Part shown: positions 52,413 to 64,000 of the stretch, one piece after another
Numbering within the stretch: the stretch's first letter is position 1
Layout: every line of letters begins with the position of its first letter
DNA from: Daphnia carinata
Lineage: Eukaryota > Arthropoda > Branchiopoda > Diplostraca > Daphniidae
Direction of reading: 5' to 3'
Assembly (NCBI RefSeq): GCF_022539665.2
Contig: NC_081338.1
Span: forward strand, 7,366,446-7,430,445
DNA length: 64,000 nucleotides
Position numbers and translations under genes: made by a program
The notes under the pieces: generated by a model
Told to the model about the DNA's origin: nothing
Seen by the model: the letters and a program-made list of their open reading frames with translations, nothing else
Database searches by the model: none

Positions 52413-54393
52413 TTATTTTTTGGTAGTCTTGGTCTTAAATCGGTCAAGCACGCTTGGTTTGCTTTCTGGCTTTCTTGGCGCAACAGTATCCCGAACTAAA
52501 GACTGTTTAATCTCATTGGCAACCATCGAATGTTTCTAAATGAATCATCACATTGTTAGGTATACATCGTTAGAACAAATTAAAATGAAGAAGTACCTTT
52601 TGTCGTTCCTGTTGCAGCCGTTGTTTAATGCGAAATTTATTGACCGTCTTCGAATTTTTGCGAGGTTTGAGATCAACCTTAGGTGGCTTGACAAACTAGC
52701 AAACAAGGTGAAATGGTAAGCAAAACCGCACACAGAAAAAAAAAACATTCCAAAACCCATTTCCATACCATATATTTGGTCTTCTCTTCGAACTTTTCAA
52801 GCACTGCTTGCCGATTGACTTCACCCAACTCGAAGGGGTCCAACGTAATGAGCTCAGGTTGAATCTGTCAACAAGTTAAAAGAAATTACTAAATCTTTTG
52901 TTGGACGCACAATTCAAGATGCCGTTATCCGAACCTTTTCAAGAAGTGATTTGACTTCTGCTTCTGTTCGCTGGCTTTTGGTTTGGAAAGGGTTCGCTTC
53001 TAGCGCATCAAAATTGGGCTCGCCAGCTCCAGGTACCAACATGCTGCACATACCTCTCGCGTGACCCACTCCCAGGACATCCTCGTAGGGACAAAACTTC
53101 AAGCCCGAAATCGAATTTCCGACGAAATGTTTGAGATAGGGCTGATGGACAGTTTTAGTGCAAATGTCTTTATAGACCTAAAATTGAATTACGCCACAAA
53201 AGGAATGAAGATTATTTGGTTCTTTTTATTCGCGAATTGATATTTCAAAATTTTACCTCAACAATATTGCCTAGGGAGACGGCCAATAGTCCTCTTTGGC
53301 TGAAGGCCAGATTCGAAGCTCCAGCAGCCAATTTATAGGATTGAAGGCAATTATAAGTTCTCAGGTCCCATATTTTTACCGACGAATCAACGGATGACGT
53401 TGCCATATATCTGCCAGTTTGGTCGATTGCCACCGAACGAACGGGCTGTGTGTGGCAAAGCATTTTGAGGACAGGTGAGACGAAATTGGGCGTCCACATC
53501 GACACTGTGCCCTTTGAATGTCCACAACAAAGCACAGCATTGCTAGGATTTTGGCACAGGACATCTAGTCTTCCAAGATGAGTGTGAGTTCGTTGAACCA
53601 TTTTTCCCATGGAAACATCCAACCAACTTAAAGTTCCTCTATCATTCTATAGTGGTAAAGAAGAAACATATTCAAAGATAAGGTTACATTTGAAAATGTG
53701 TTATGTTATCTTTACAGTGGTGGCTAGTAAGAAGTGATAAGGAAGGAATTCCATTTTAAGTACATTATTCAATTTCTTGATACAGTGAATTTCAATTCCT
53801 TGATTGTCGTAGATGTATGTCCAGTCCTTCTGCGCTACGGCAAACATCGTCTCATTATGTAGCCAAGCCACATCGTGTACAGATTCCATGACGTTCATTT
53901 CACAGGTGAGATCCTTAGTGACCCAATCGAAGGCAGCGATATGACCCATCCGGCCGCCAATAAGCATTTTACGTCCGTTGCGCAAATAGTTGAGGGCATA
54001 AGGACCAAATTGCAGGGAAAGATCAAATTGTTTTGTAGCACTGGTGATGTCAACTGAACTTTTGATCTCCACCTGAGTTATATCAGCAGTAGATTCACCT
54101 TTGCCAGCCTCCAAAAAGCCGACTTCTTCTGGCAACAAGATTTCTGATCTTGCTATAGGCTTGGTAGCATGCTTTACAACTTTTCCTTCTTTCCTAAATT
54201 CCGATTTATTGGTGTGCTGAAGATCATCCTTTTGTAATTTGAAAGAATTTTGGTTTGATGCAGGTTTCTTGTTTTTGAACTTGGGAAGTAAATGATCATC
54301 CTTCTTAGACTTGAATCTTTGTTTCAGACTCTGCTTTGAAGGTGATCTCATTTTATTCTTTGGTTTATCTGTATCTGCTTTAGGAGAAGCCAT
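52413..54393 (-). CDS. WDR46: WDR46/UTP7 small-subunit processome WD-repeat protein
   Basis: Six exons on the minus strand, 54393-53716, 53646-53257, 53177-52935, 52864-52769, 52695-52597 and 52535-52413, join to 542 residues. A Lys-rich N-terminal tail precedes a WD-repeat propeller, including [18 protein letters not shown] and the repeat with [13 protein letters not shown]. The C-terminal BING4CT signature follows: [20 protein letters not shown], then [20 protein letters not shown]. This is the conserved UTP7/WDR46 family, which scaffolds the nucleolar processome for 18S rRNA maturation. Phases fit at all junctions. Its convergent neighbour is another processome factor. Confidence 0.93.
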
Positions 54394-55436
54394 TCGTAAA
54401 TTTCAATGTTCGCCTCTCAAACTGGGATATAAATTCTAAACTTGCTGGTACTCGCATCAAAGACCACGATACCACGTGAGTAAAAATAGACTGAAACTTC
54501 AATATCCAAAGTTTTTCTTTAATATCGTCTGCTCTACTTAGACAGCATTGTCAGGTACCCGTAAAGTTCAACTTTTGTCAGAAGTTTTTAGATTTTCGGC
54601 GCCTACCCGCCTTGGCCGTTTGGGACTTTGGGTTGTCCGCAATTGTTCGACTTCGTTCGGATTTTCCGCTCTGGTCTCTCGGCTGTTAGCCCTCTGTTTA
54701 AACTCGGTTTATGCTTTTTTGTTAAACTGTGCAGGTGAAGAGTACCCACTGTTAAGAAACCATATATCTCCAGAAACTCAACAGGTCTTAGAGAGCTCGG
54801 TCGTCTCGTTGGATATATCAAACTTAAAAGCAATGACAAAAGACAGGGAATTATTAGAAATACCACAGAATAAAACCAAACTACACGTGATCCAACTTTA
54901 GGTAATTGGACTGCTGAGAAGTAACGAACCCCAGACGCATTTATTGTATTTAGAAGCATCGTTAAAAGTTATACAAGTTTTTTTTTAGTATGTACTGATT
55001 TATGGCTGCAATAAATAACGAAACAAACAGGGATAACCAAAGGTGTACGTTGCATGGGCTAACGCGCACAAAAACGTATTGAAAGTGGAAATATTGTAAA
55101 GTGTATATAAACATAAAACAGTTTTCAAACTCAAGATCAGTAGTGGAAAAGTGATCCTTTTATCTATTTTTGTGGGCTGCCCATCGATCGATTGGAGATA
55201 TTGAGTGCTGGGTATAAAATGGAAAATCTAATTTCGTTCCAAATGACGCCATAATTTAGAATGCACTGCTGCTGCCTATAGACACAGTATATTATGGAAC
55301 ATCGAATTGACAAGGAAAGACAAAGGAAGAATAAGAAAATTTCTGTAGAGCCTTGGTAAAGACTTCCGGGATATATTTTTTTGTTTTTGGGTTTTTTTCA
55401 TATGAGACAATGAGGGCAGGAGCGGTTTCATGTCAT
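54394..55436. other. Intergenic stretch, no confident gene
   Basis: A stretch at about 54540-54745 is less AT-rich, ends in a splice-like tgtgcag|gtgaag, and could be a transcribed exon. Neither strand gives a protein I recognise. The rest (54900-55430) is plain AT-rich sequence, probably including the 3' UTR of the neuropeptide gene that ends at 55437. Confidence 0.4.
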
Positions 55437-57157
55437 TTATTCGATTTTAGCAACTCCAGAGGGACCGTTTGAACGACCACTAGAACTGCGTTTGCCCAAA
55501 AATTCACTGCCCATGATAGCTCGTTTGCCCAAAAATTCACTACCCAAAAGAGCTCTTTTTCCGAGAAATTCAGAACCAATGACACGGCGATTAAGGGCAT
55601 TACTATTCCACTTGTTGTTGTTCATCCGCTTACCCGAAAGTAAGATAGCGCCCAGGCCACGTTTATTCAAGTTGACAGCAGGTGCTGTTTCTTCATCAAT
55701 AAGTTGATCGTTGGTTGGGGGTCGATTCCACTTGTGGAGGCATTGGCAAAGCCAGTCTTCGTCAATTTCGTCAGAGAATATGAGATCGGCACATAGATTT
55801 TCGATTGCCCGTTTGCCTAGAAATTCGGAGCCTAGTCGTCGAACCGGACGAATTGGCAGTAATCCTTCTTCCGTGACTGAATTGCTCTCATCGCTGCCAG
55901 CACGCCGGCAGCGTAACACCAATTCATTCCAATTTTCTATTGCTGCAAATGTGCCATAGGTTAAACAAATTAACTCACAGGCAAACCAATGCACGCAAAT
56001 AAGTATTTCCGAAAGTAAGAAACAAACAAACAAAAAAAGAAGTCTGTAAAAAGAATTAAAAGAAAATCAATATCATTGAACATGGTAGGCTAATTCACCA
56101 CGAAGGATATTGGGGGATAACATTTGCACCGTAAAGAAACCTCTCCAAAACATATACGTGTAATCCTTTGATCTTTGCAGAATGGTATGTTCCACAAAAT
56201 ATAGAACGCCAGTCATTCTTTCGCTCATTAAAATGTTGATTTACAAGGACTTGCGACTACGTCGTAGGTCCTCCGTTCGCAAAATAAAAAAAAAGTTTCT
56301 TAAAGCGTGGGACGGTCCCCTCGTTTACCATTCTTTCAGCGAAAAGAAAAAAAGTGGCAAAGAGCTGCAACAGGAATCCAAACGCAAATATGCAGATTAA
56401 AGTGGATAGGCTCCAACAAGTAACTGCTAGCTACGACCAAACCCCAGCTAGTTTACGATGACAGATTATTAATTTCTTGAATTTACGCTGGAGCAACAAT
56501 TGGCTGGCAAGATAAGAACTGACTCGTATGCTTGTAATTCACTATGACAGTGTAAAGTTACGGAAATCTGCCTCTTATACAAGCGTCCCTTTTCAAGTCA
56601 TCAGCTATTCTCCGCTTCGTTCTTTTAAAAAAATAATACCATACCGGATGTCTCTTAACAAAAAAAGAACCTACAGAACACGGCATAAGGTTAATAAAGG
56701 AATAGGTCAAAGTTTTCGTTCGCAAGGGCGTATGAGCTTTCCATTAATATTCCATGCGTATAGTGTGGGGTGTTGTTCCTGCTGATTACACATTTTGGTG
56801 TGCAGCTTGGATTTCCTCTGGCAGCATAACCTACTAAGTTTGACTTCTCCCGGGACACAAACGTATACAATTGGGAAGATTGCGGAGAATTTAACTGTGT
56901 CCCTTTAAACAGAGGGGACGGGAGATGGAGCACGACACGGCGTGAACCAAAACAGCAACTTCTCCTCATATCTTTCAATCGTATTTTCCCCAATAGACAT
57001 ATTAATCATAGCATAAATAGCATTAAGAAACTTTTGGAAACGTACGTGATAGTTCGTCAGCCGTTAGGATGTATCCGCTGGACACGCCGAGTAGCAGAAG
57101 CAAAACGGGAATGGCCAGTATACGGTGACAAGCGCTATGATGTTGAAGAATCTCCAT
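55437..57157 (-). CDS. GSEFLamide neuropeptide precursor
   Basis: Two exons on the minus strand, 57157-57046 and 55942-55437, encode about 205 residues. The first encodes the signal peptide (MEILQHHSACHR followed by ILAIPVLLLLLGVSSG). The second has four copies of GSEFLGKR: after PVRRL, RRVI, ALL and AIM. Gly before Lys-Arg gives C-terminal amidation, so the predicted products are LGSEFL-, VIGSEFL-, ALLGSEFL- and AIMGSEFLamide. A fifth dibasic-flanked segment, GLGAILLSGKR, predicts another amidated peptide. Four cysteines lie in the non-peptide part. GSEFLamides are a known crustacean peptide family, including AMGSEFLamide in lobster. The intron (55943-57045) is far longer than those of the neighbouring genes. 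Confidence 0.92.
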
Positions 57158-57950
57158 TCTCTCTGTGTCACTCTGCTTTGTAACGATCGGTTATTCTGTG
57201 GTCAATGTATGAGTATTGAAGCATAAGCACAACAACAAAGAACAATCCCGAAGCCCCATTATTTTGCATCTATTGATCAGCAAAGGACGTCAGCTACTCT
57301 GCCTAAATAAGGACCTGTCGGGCAGTTATTGTTGATTGAAATATCAACCGGGCATCTCTTAAAAGTGCTTCTCACTCGACGACCTAACTTTGGTGTGTTT
57401 ATTAGTATCGAAACTTGAGCAGTAACGGAGCACTCTAGGGAATCACATATGATAGTATTTTTCATATGTCAACCAGGACATAACTCAAGCTTTCGTATAA
57501 TGCAAACCCCAAAACGTATGGGCTATCTATCTTTCAGTCATTTCCATCTAAGAATGAAATAATTAAAAATAGATAAAAGCTACACACGAATACTTTTTCG
57601 GGATTCGACCGAGAGAAATAAAAAGGGGGGGAAGGGGGAAGGGCAATACGGTACGAAGAGTTACGCTAATATTGGTAAATAGTTTTTCCAACATAAACGA
57701 GTGGGCTGAATTTTCTATAGTTGTGTAAGACATGAAAATGACACCCAGCTCCTACTTCCACTGTAATAAATGCTGGGTTTCTTCAATACTGTAGGACTCG
57801 TCGTCCCACTTCAGTCCCCTTTTCATCAGGAACTTCCGTTCAATAGACACAAAGCAATATGTTACTCGGAAAAGTAACTTTGTAACACTTTTGTACGCGC
57901 GTGGAAAAGCTAACTATATGTTTGAGCCTAGAAGACTACCACGTTCTTAC

Positions 57951-58070
57951 CTTGTTGGCAAGCGACGTAATATGGCGAACAGGGACTTGTAGAATGATCC
58001 GTCCAGGAGGTTCTTCCGTAACAATACTACACCCGATGGAGTCGATGCTGCCCGGTATTTATACCCTATA
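57951..58070 (-). promoter_or_regulatory. Putative TATA promoter and 5' UTR exon of the GSEFLamide gene
   Basis: On the minus strand a TATA box (GGGTATAAATACC, about 58052-58066) lies some 30 bp before GCATCGACTCC. A non-coding first exon could run from there to a consensus donor (CAAG|GTAAG) at 57951. A candidate acceptor is close to the coding start (acaaagcag, near 57177). The distances suit a TATA-driven gene; the transcript itself is inferred. Confidence 0.5.
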
Positions 58071-58099
58071 GCCGACCGGGAAGGGATATATCTCGTATA

Positions 58100-59666
58100 A
58101 GGTAGTAGTGTTGTACAGCCAAGGAGTGCGCGGAGAGGTAGGCAATATTAAGACATAGGCTCCCCGCCAACGCGCGCATCAAGATCCTTAAATGTTGACC
58201 AATTTTCGTGTTCCACTTTTTTTTCAAGTTCGTAGTTCATTCTACAGTTTCTTATATTCAACTGTTTTAGCGGCGAAATAAGGCAAGGCTTGAATTCGGT
58301 TGTCCTGTAAAAATTAAATAGGTATAGTACGTTAAAATTTGGAATCAAATAGCCTTTACCTGTACGGAAGAGAGAACCTGAAAGGCAATCGATTTTGGAG
58401 TTGTTTTCCATCATCAAGCCATGTGTGCGCTAGAACGTTTTTCTTGTGAGCACGATGATTCAATTTTCTAGTTTGAGTGCGGTAATCCAATAGCTAATGA
58501 TGAGAAGATTCGCTGTACTGTTCCTGATGCAGGTCCCTTTATCCATAAACCAATCGGTCGATTGGGGGAGTAATATTTCTGAATGAACGTAGTACGCGTT
58601 GTCATTGACAACGCAGGGAACTATTCCTCAAACTTCAGGCAGGTCAATTTGTAGTTCAACTAAAGGCCGTTCCCGAATTCAGCTACGTAACTCAGCCAAA
58701 TGCTCCAGTAATTGGTAGGGATTCATTTTACTCTTCATACAAAATCGATGTGCAGTTGAAAATTAATTCAAGCTCTTTCTGCTGCCCTGCACTAGAAATT
58801 AATGATAAGTTACATTTGCAGCAGATAAGACATAATGGATCACTTAATTGACTTACCATAAAACTAGAGTTTAATTGTAAAAAGCAGGCTAAAGGGCGCC
58901 ATTTTGTCTTGAAGAGTTGGCGGAGATTGCCACCATGCGAAAATGCATAAAAGAATCAAAGATTTATTTTTAGGAGACGATACACTTTTCGATCTATTCT
59001 GTTCAGTGTCTTCTAACGATATTCTGAGCCAAATTCTAACAAACTAAAACAAAATCTACAATTTGGGTGTAGAAAATGCCAAATAGTCATCTTTTATACT
59101 CACTAGGAAGCCGACGATGTCATAGTTCCAAACAAGAACGAGTTTTCCTACAACTAATCTCACGTAAATAGTTAATTACAAAGCTCCGTAGTGTTCAGGA
59201 TTTTACCTTAAACTGAACTTGGCAGAGAGATCAAATTTGCAAGCTAGTCGTACTACCCACAACGATGTACAGGGATGGATACCCTCAACGTATGTTTCAT
59301 TTCGTTAATGTGTGATATGACTCTTGCTTCAAAATCGGCTTAAATGCAGCCGTTCTGTGACTATTGTTTTCGTTGTGTTCTATGCGTCTGTACTCGTTCT
59401 ACCTTGCTTAAGGAATGCAAGCCCTTAATTATTCAAGATTTGAAAACTACACACAGAACGTTGGAGTTGAGGGATTTCAAACTTTTATGGAAGTCGGAGA
59501 CTAATTTTGCTCTTTCAGACTATTTCTGATTTCAAAAGTGTTGGTAAAGACAACAGATAGCGCTGACATCCTTATGCAGATTTTTTAACGATTCATAACA
59601 AACACGAAATCTTCTGTTGATGTGCACAGCTAATCCAAAATGTCAATTGCAAGTAAACTCTAAGAA
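58100..59666. other. Intergenic stretch between GSEFLamide and NIT2
   Basis: Mixed sequence without long repeats. Short frames occur on both strands, but none shows a domain or consistent splice pattern. It should hold the promoters of the two flanking genes, which point away from each other. Confidence 0.5.
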
Positions 59667-60913
59667 ATGGTTCTTTCTCGTGTTTATCTTAATAATAAAT
59701 TCTCTGAATTCACGTCAGAATTCAAGTTAGCCTTACTACAGATAGCTGTTGGGACCAGCAAAGCCGAAAATCTTCTTCGAGCTAGCCGATTCATAAAAGA
59801 AGCAGCTGATAAAGGGGCTCATTTAGTGACTCTACCTGAATGCTTCAATTCTCCTTATGGCACAGGTGAGTAGTACAGAAAAAACCCAAAACTCATGTCA
59901 TACTGTGAATTTTCCTAATAATCCTACGGAGATGGTGTTGTTTAGGATACTTTGCTGAGTATGCTGAACAACTAGAAACAGGAGAATCATGTCTGGCACT
60001 ATCTGCAGCAGCAAAAGAAAACAAAATATACTTAGTAGGTGGCTCCATCCCAGAGAAGAAGGATGGCAAATTGTACAATACTAGTACTGTATGGGGCCCA
60101 GATGGTGGTCTATTAGCTGTACATCGCAAGGCAAGAACATGATTCGATCTGATCTCCCCAGTTAAAATATTTAATAGTGATTCACAAAAAAAACAAAAAA
60201 AAACATTCAAACAGGTTCATCTCTTTGATATTGACATTCCTGGCAAGATCAGATTTCAAGAATCAGAAATTCTGAATCCTGGAAAAGAGTTCACAAGCTT
60301 TCAAATGGGAGATGTCTGTAAGGTTGGAATAGGCATTTGTTATGATATGCGTTTCGCCGAACTAGCTCAAATTTATGCCCAAAATGGTAACGTTTATACA
60401 ACAGGAAAAGAATGTATCAAATATATATTCTTACCTTCCCTCTAGGTTGCAAACTTCTGCTTTATCCTGGTGCGTTCAATATGACAACTGGGCCGGCTCA
60501 TTGGGAACTACTTCAGAGGGGCCGAGCTCTTGATAATCAAGTAGTTTACCCTTATTCGAAATACCACAACGTGCACGTACTGTACATCATTCTATTTGTG
60601 ACTGAAGGTCTATGTGGCAACGGCTAGTCCTGCCCGATCAGAATCAAGTTCTTACGTAGCCTGGGGTCACAGCTCAGTAGTCTCGCCTTGGGGTGAGGTA
60701 ATTGCTACAACCGATGAAAAAGAAAGCATCGTTTATGCCGACATTGGTAAGCAATGTTAAATTAGTGTGAATATGAGTTCATAATTCCAACGTGTACCGT
60801 AATCATGGTTTGGCATAATTCCAGACTTAGACCACTTGCAGCAGATCCGCTCCCAAATACCAGTTACGCATCAAAGACGATCAGACATGTATGAAGTAGT
60901 ACAAAAGAATTAA
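59667..60913 (+). CDS. NIT2: Omega-amidase NIT2 (nitrilase superfamily)
   Basis: Six exons, 59667-59865, 59946-60130, 60215-60386, 60446-60540, 60608-60746 and 60825-60913, encode 292 residues (human 276). The nitrilase triad is visible: Glu in [12 protein letters not shown], Lys in [16 protein letters not shown] and Cys in [42 protein letters not shown] and the C-terminal RRSDMYEV are NIT2 signatures. The enzyme hydrolyses alpha-ketoglutaramate and alpha-ketosuccinamate to the keto acid and ammonia, in the glutamine transaminase pathway. The second intron begins with GC (AAG|gcaaga), which is needed to keep the frame. A second in-frame ATG is not obvious, so the start was placed at [10 protein letters not shown]; the extra N-terminal residues relative to human are not checked. 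Confidence 0.95.
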
Positions 60914-61064
60914 GTCGTTCAACTGTGTATTCTACCAGATTCAAGATATCGCAGAAGCTATAAGGCCTGAGATGAAAAGACTATAAACGTTCGGTGTACT
61001 GTAACGAGAAAAGCCGATATAGAAATTGAGGAATATTAACTGTACAGTACACATTCATTGAACT

Positions 61065-62411
61065 TTAATCTTTGTTAGATCCAATGAGTTTCTTTTGTTT
61101 TTTGGCTGTCTTTGCCATAATCTTGGCTAATTGTTTTTCAACCGATGGAGGTATAAGCACCGTGTCGATTGAATGGATGACGCCATTGCTGCCAATGGCA
61201 TCGGGGGCTGTCACCTTAGCTTTATCGCCAATAACAACAGAACCTGGTCGATACAAATAGATTGAGTTATTTTTGTAGCACTAAATTTCAAACCAATCGT
61301 GTATACCTTCTTTAATGGTGACAGACAGCTTAGAATCTTGCAACGAGTCCAATGACATGCCGTCTTCAAGACCAGCGCTAAACCAGCTTCCATGGGCGAC
61401 GTGATAAACCAGCACTTGGCGGAGCATCTCTGGATTATCTACCAAATGCTTCATGCAATCAGCAGGCACTTTGGCAAAAGCCCTAATGCAACAGAACCAA
61501 ATTAGCTCAAAAGAAACGATCTAAATCATTCTTTAACTTACTCGTCAGACGGGGCAAACAGGGTGAAAGGTCCTTTAGCGTGCAATGCATCATTTAGTCC
61601 AGCAATAGCAATTAGCTTGGTCAAAGACTTGAAGGCAGAACACCTTGCCAATTGTTTTACAATCGTACCACCTCTCTGGTAGATGGATACTACCACACGA
61701 TCAATGATGTGAAGAACACCGTTGTGGGCGGTATAGTCCGCCGAAGTAATGGGACTGCCATTAGCAGTAACAACACCTCCATTCTGTCATGCAACAGCTT
61801 GTTAATTGGAAAGTCTCACAGTCAGCCAGCTAATAATTTAAGACCTTGTAAATATTGAGGCGAATATCCCGTTTGGACAGAATGGAACGAGCCAATAGGT
61901 CATTGTGAATATCACTTGAGTGGATGAGGCCACGAGCTATATGAAAACTAAGAAGCTCTTTCAACGGAATGTCTTTTGCCCACTTGGGTATGTTGAGAAA
62001 TGCTTCATTTGTTGGTGCAAATAGAGTATATTTTCCTATCATTGAACACATCAAAACATTAAATTAGTTCCTTGTTACAACATACATGAACAGAAATATG
62101 TTTGTACCTTCATGATCGATGATATTATCTAAGCCTGTTTGTTCCAATGCTTTAACAAGAGTAGTCAAATTGAGAGATTCAGCCAAATCGACTAGATTTT
62201 TTGCTTCGTTAGCTTGTCCATGGAGTTCCTTTTCGACATCGGTTAGATTTTTCAACGTTGATGATGCATGGTTTGGAGATTGCATAAGGTAGGGCTTGCG
62301 TTTGCCCAATTCTTCTAGTTTCTTCTCAACTTCAACCGATGGTAGCGTGATCATAAACACCGCTTCCATCGAATATAAAACGCATAATAGCGTGACTATT
62401 TCGGTCCACAT
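61065..62411 (-). CDS. Secreted protein with two fasciclin (FAS1) domains
   Basis: Five exons on the minus strand, 62411-62108, 62035-61845, 61783-61542, 61482-61307 and 61243-61065, encode 363 residues. The start MWTEIVTLLCVLYSMEAVF is signal-peptide-like. FAS1 domain 1 has LTTLVKALEQTGL, YTLFAPTNEAF, the helix IPLKELLSFHIARG and HNGVLHIIDRVV. Domain 2 has LTKLIAIAGLNDAL, FTLFAPSDEAFAKVP, VYHVAHG and NGVIHSIDTVLIPP. The tail is basic (KTAKKQKKLIGSNKD). FAS1 proteins (fasciclin-1, periostin, TGFBI types) are adhesion or matrix proteins. No GPI signal or transmembrane helix is visible at the C-terminus. The 3' end lies 151 bp from the NIT2 stop, tail-to-tail. Confidence 0.9.
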
Positions 62412-64000
62412 TTTCACCGTTTGAAAAAGAAATTTTTAAATTGGTATTACTTGCTTAGTGCGATTGAAAAACGACAATGATTCGACTTTGACAAGCTTCT
62501 ACTTTTAGACTTCTCCGATAAGTTGAATAACACTTCAGTGTTGCCAAATATTTTGATTTTCCGAAAATCTGTTTTCCTGCTTTTTTGTCACAAAAAATAG
62601 ATTCGACGGAAGAGGACTTTAGAGTCTTCGGGAAAATCAATGACAAATTTTGGTCTTCATTTTTAATTATTGCATTTTTTAAACACGAAATAAGAAACAT
62701 CCAAAGAAGGGGGGATCCGGAGGTGTCAGGCATCGTTGGTTTAAAAAAATAAATAAACAGGAACAAGGCAACAACTGATGCGGATTTAATCGCAGTTGAA
62801 TAAAAAAAAATCGTGTTCGGTTCGTAAAAACTGGAAACTACGGATTGCATTGTTCTAGTGTCCTAAATGGTTGTCCATACAACCATTACAAAAGGATATC
62901 AAGCGACAAATCGACGATTTCCTAATTCCGATATTGTGCGTAGTTTCTCTTATGGCTTCAAAAGCGCCTGAGGCCGTCAAAATTGGTTACGAAATCAATG
63001 AAAAATCGACGTTTCTTGTTGAAAACTTTTAGGACCATCTGTTGGTGTACCTTATTTATTTTTACGTTCGGGTACAAACCACCACCTGCTGATTTCTCTA
63101 GGCACACCTGAAAGTTCTATATCTGTCCATCGACGGATGTGTGACTTGAGGTGTGACTGCTGTAACGTTTATAACTCGGTTGACCTTGACGGCGACGTGC
63201 AACCCATAAATGGAAGAATGGTTTCGCCTTTATTTTGCTCAACCAAGACTTTGCGGCCGCTGTTGAAGGTAAGTTTTGAAAAAAAGGGCGAAAGAGAAAG
63301 AGAGGCAAAACACCAACACGTTTTCTTATTTGCTGAAGACCAAAAGACTGGCACAACCCACACGCATGGAGGAATAAGGAAAGAAAAAAAAAACTCCTGA
63401 CTCTCCTTCGCCTCCAGTTCTTCCAGCGACTTCATACGGAACAGTTGATTTTTCCCATTTTTGTTAATTTTTGTGTTCTCGTATCACATCCAGTTCGTCG
63501 TTACCCATTAGTGTTCTCCTTATTGATTGGCTAATTAATTACATTCGAAAGGTAAGGCTCCTTAAAAATTTTATCAATTCTCCAAACTGACGTGAGAAGT
63601 TAAGGACTAATAAGGTTGGGTAGTGTACAGCATGTTGATGAGCCTTTACCTGGGCACACCTTTCGCCTCATTACGCCACGGCCGTCGTTCTGTAGCCAAA
63701 GCGTGGGGTAGTAATGTATGCAAAGCTACGTGGGAAATGATGTCATGGGTACAGCAGGTTTCATCCCACCGACGTGCTGAAAGTTTCCTCTACCTCGTTT
63801 CCGTTCGAACTGCGTGCATTTGGCGTTTGACGTAGAATGAGGTTCTTTGACAGATACTGTAGAAAAGGGCCCCTTAGCAAAGAACGGATCTCATCAACAA
63901 GAATTCACAATCGAATGTCATCATCAAAGAATGTCAACAAAAAGAAATAGTTAAGGATATCCAGTCCGCATATGTAGGCTACTTGTTTGACATTATGCGG
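62412..64000. other. Distal stretch with a possible first exon
   Basis: No confident gene. On the plus strand a segment ending at about 63269 with a consensus donor (TTGAAG|gtaagt) is open from an ATG at 63137 (MCDLRCDCCNVYNSVDLDG onward). It could be the first coding exon of a gene that continues past the window; I do not recognise the protein. The remainder shows no repeat or RNA gene. Confidence 0.3.

Noticed and set aside
54548-54901. 117-codon frame upstream of WDR46
   Set aside because: No domain, no clear start context, and the opposite strand is equally open; kept only as a possible transcribed stretch.
62455-62850. 131-codon minus-strand frame upstream of the FAS1 gene
   Set aside because: Composition is ordinary intergenic AT-rich sequence, with no motif or homology I recognise.

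Overview
This is a eukaryotic nuclear window, most likely from a branchiopod crustacean of the Daphnia type. The evidence is spliced genes with very short introns (about 55-90 bp) in the gene-dense part, a GSEFLamide neuropeptide precursor (a peptide family described from crustaceans), a zinc-knuckle vasa-like DEAD-box relic and a vein-type Ig+EGF ligand. The species call is inference; no database could be consulted.

Layout. (1) 1-22 kb: DNA saturated with A/T homopolymers and dinucleotide repeats. It carries widely spaced exons of a vein/neuregulin-like EGF ligand (8641-15904, 5' end not found). (2) 22.8-29 kb: transposon block with a 5.4-kb composite element (22883-28240) and a 528-bp foldback MITE (28412-28939) that ends 120 bp before the GPN1 start codon. 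(3) 29-37.2 kb: compact genes: GPN1 (+), GPN3 (-, tail-to-tail with GPN1), then an AAK1/Nak-type kinase (+) divergent from GPN3. (4) 37.9-51.4 kb: MITE remnants, a decayed intron-containing vasa-like gene, a small secreted cysteine-rich gene or gene fragment, a 340-bp foldback, a partial composite element, a second nearly symmetrical composite element (45748-50767) and another MITE. (5) 51.5-62.4 kb: a C1orf131-like DUF4602 nucleolar protein (+) convergent with WDR46/UTP7 (-), a GSEFLamide precursor (-), NIT2 omega-amidase (+) and a two-domain fasciclin (FAS1) protein (-). (6) 62.4-64 kb: no confident gene; one possible first exon.

Functional links. The GPN1 and GPN3 GTPases work together in RNA polymerase II assembly and nuclear import, and they lie tail-to-tail. 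C1orf131 and WDR46 are both small-subunit processome factors, and they also lie tail-to-tail.

The most unusual material is a transposon family with ends TGGCAATCC...GGATTGCCA at TA sites. Its large members are inverted repeats of spliced gene fragments. Each arm carries a module of about 430 bp made of serial hairpins with TATA-like and AATAAA signals, and three tRNA-like sequences sit in the centre. Small foldback MITEs share the same outer ends.
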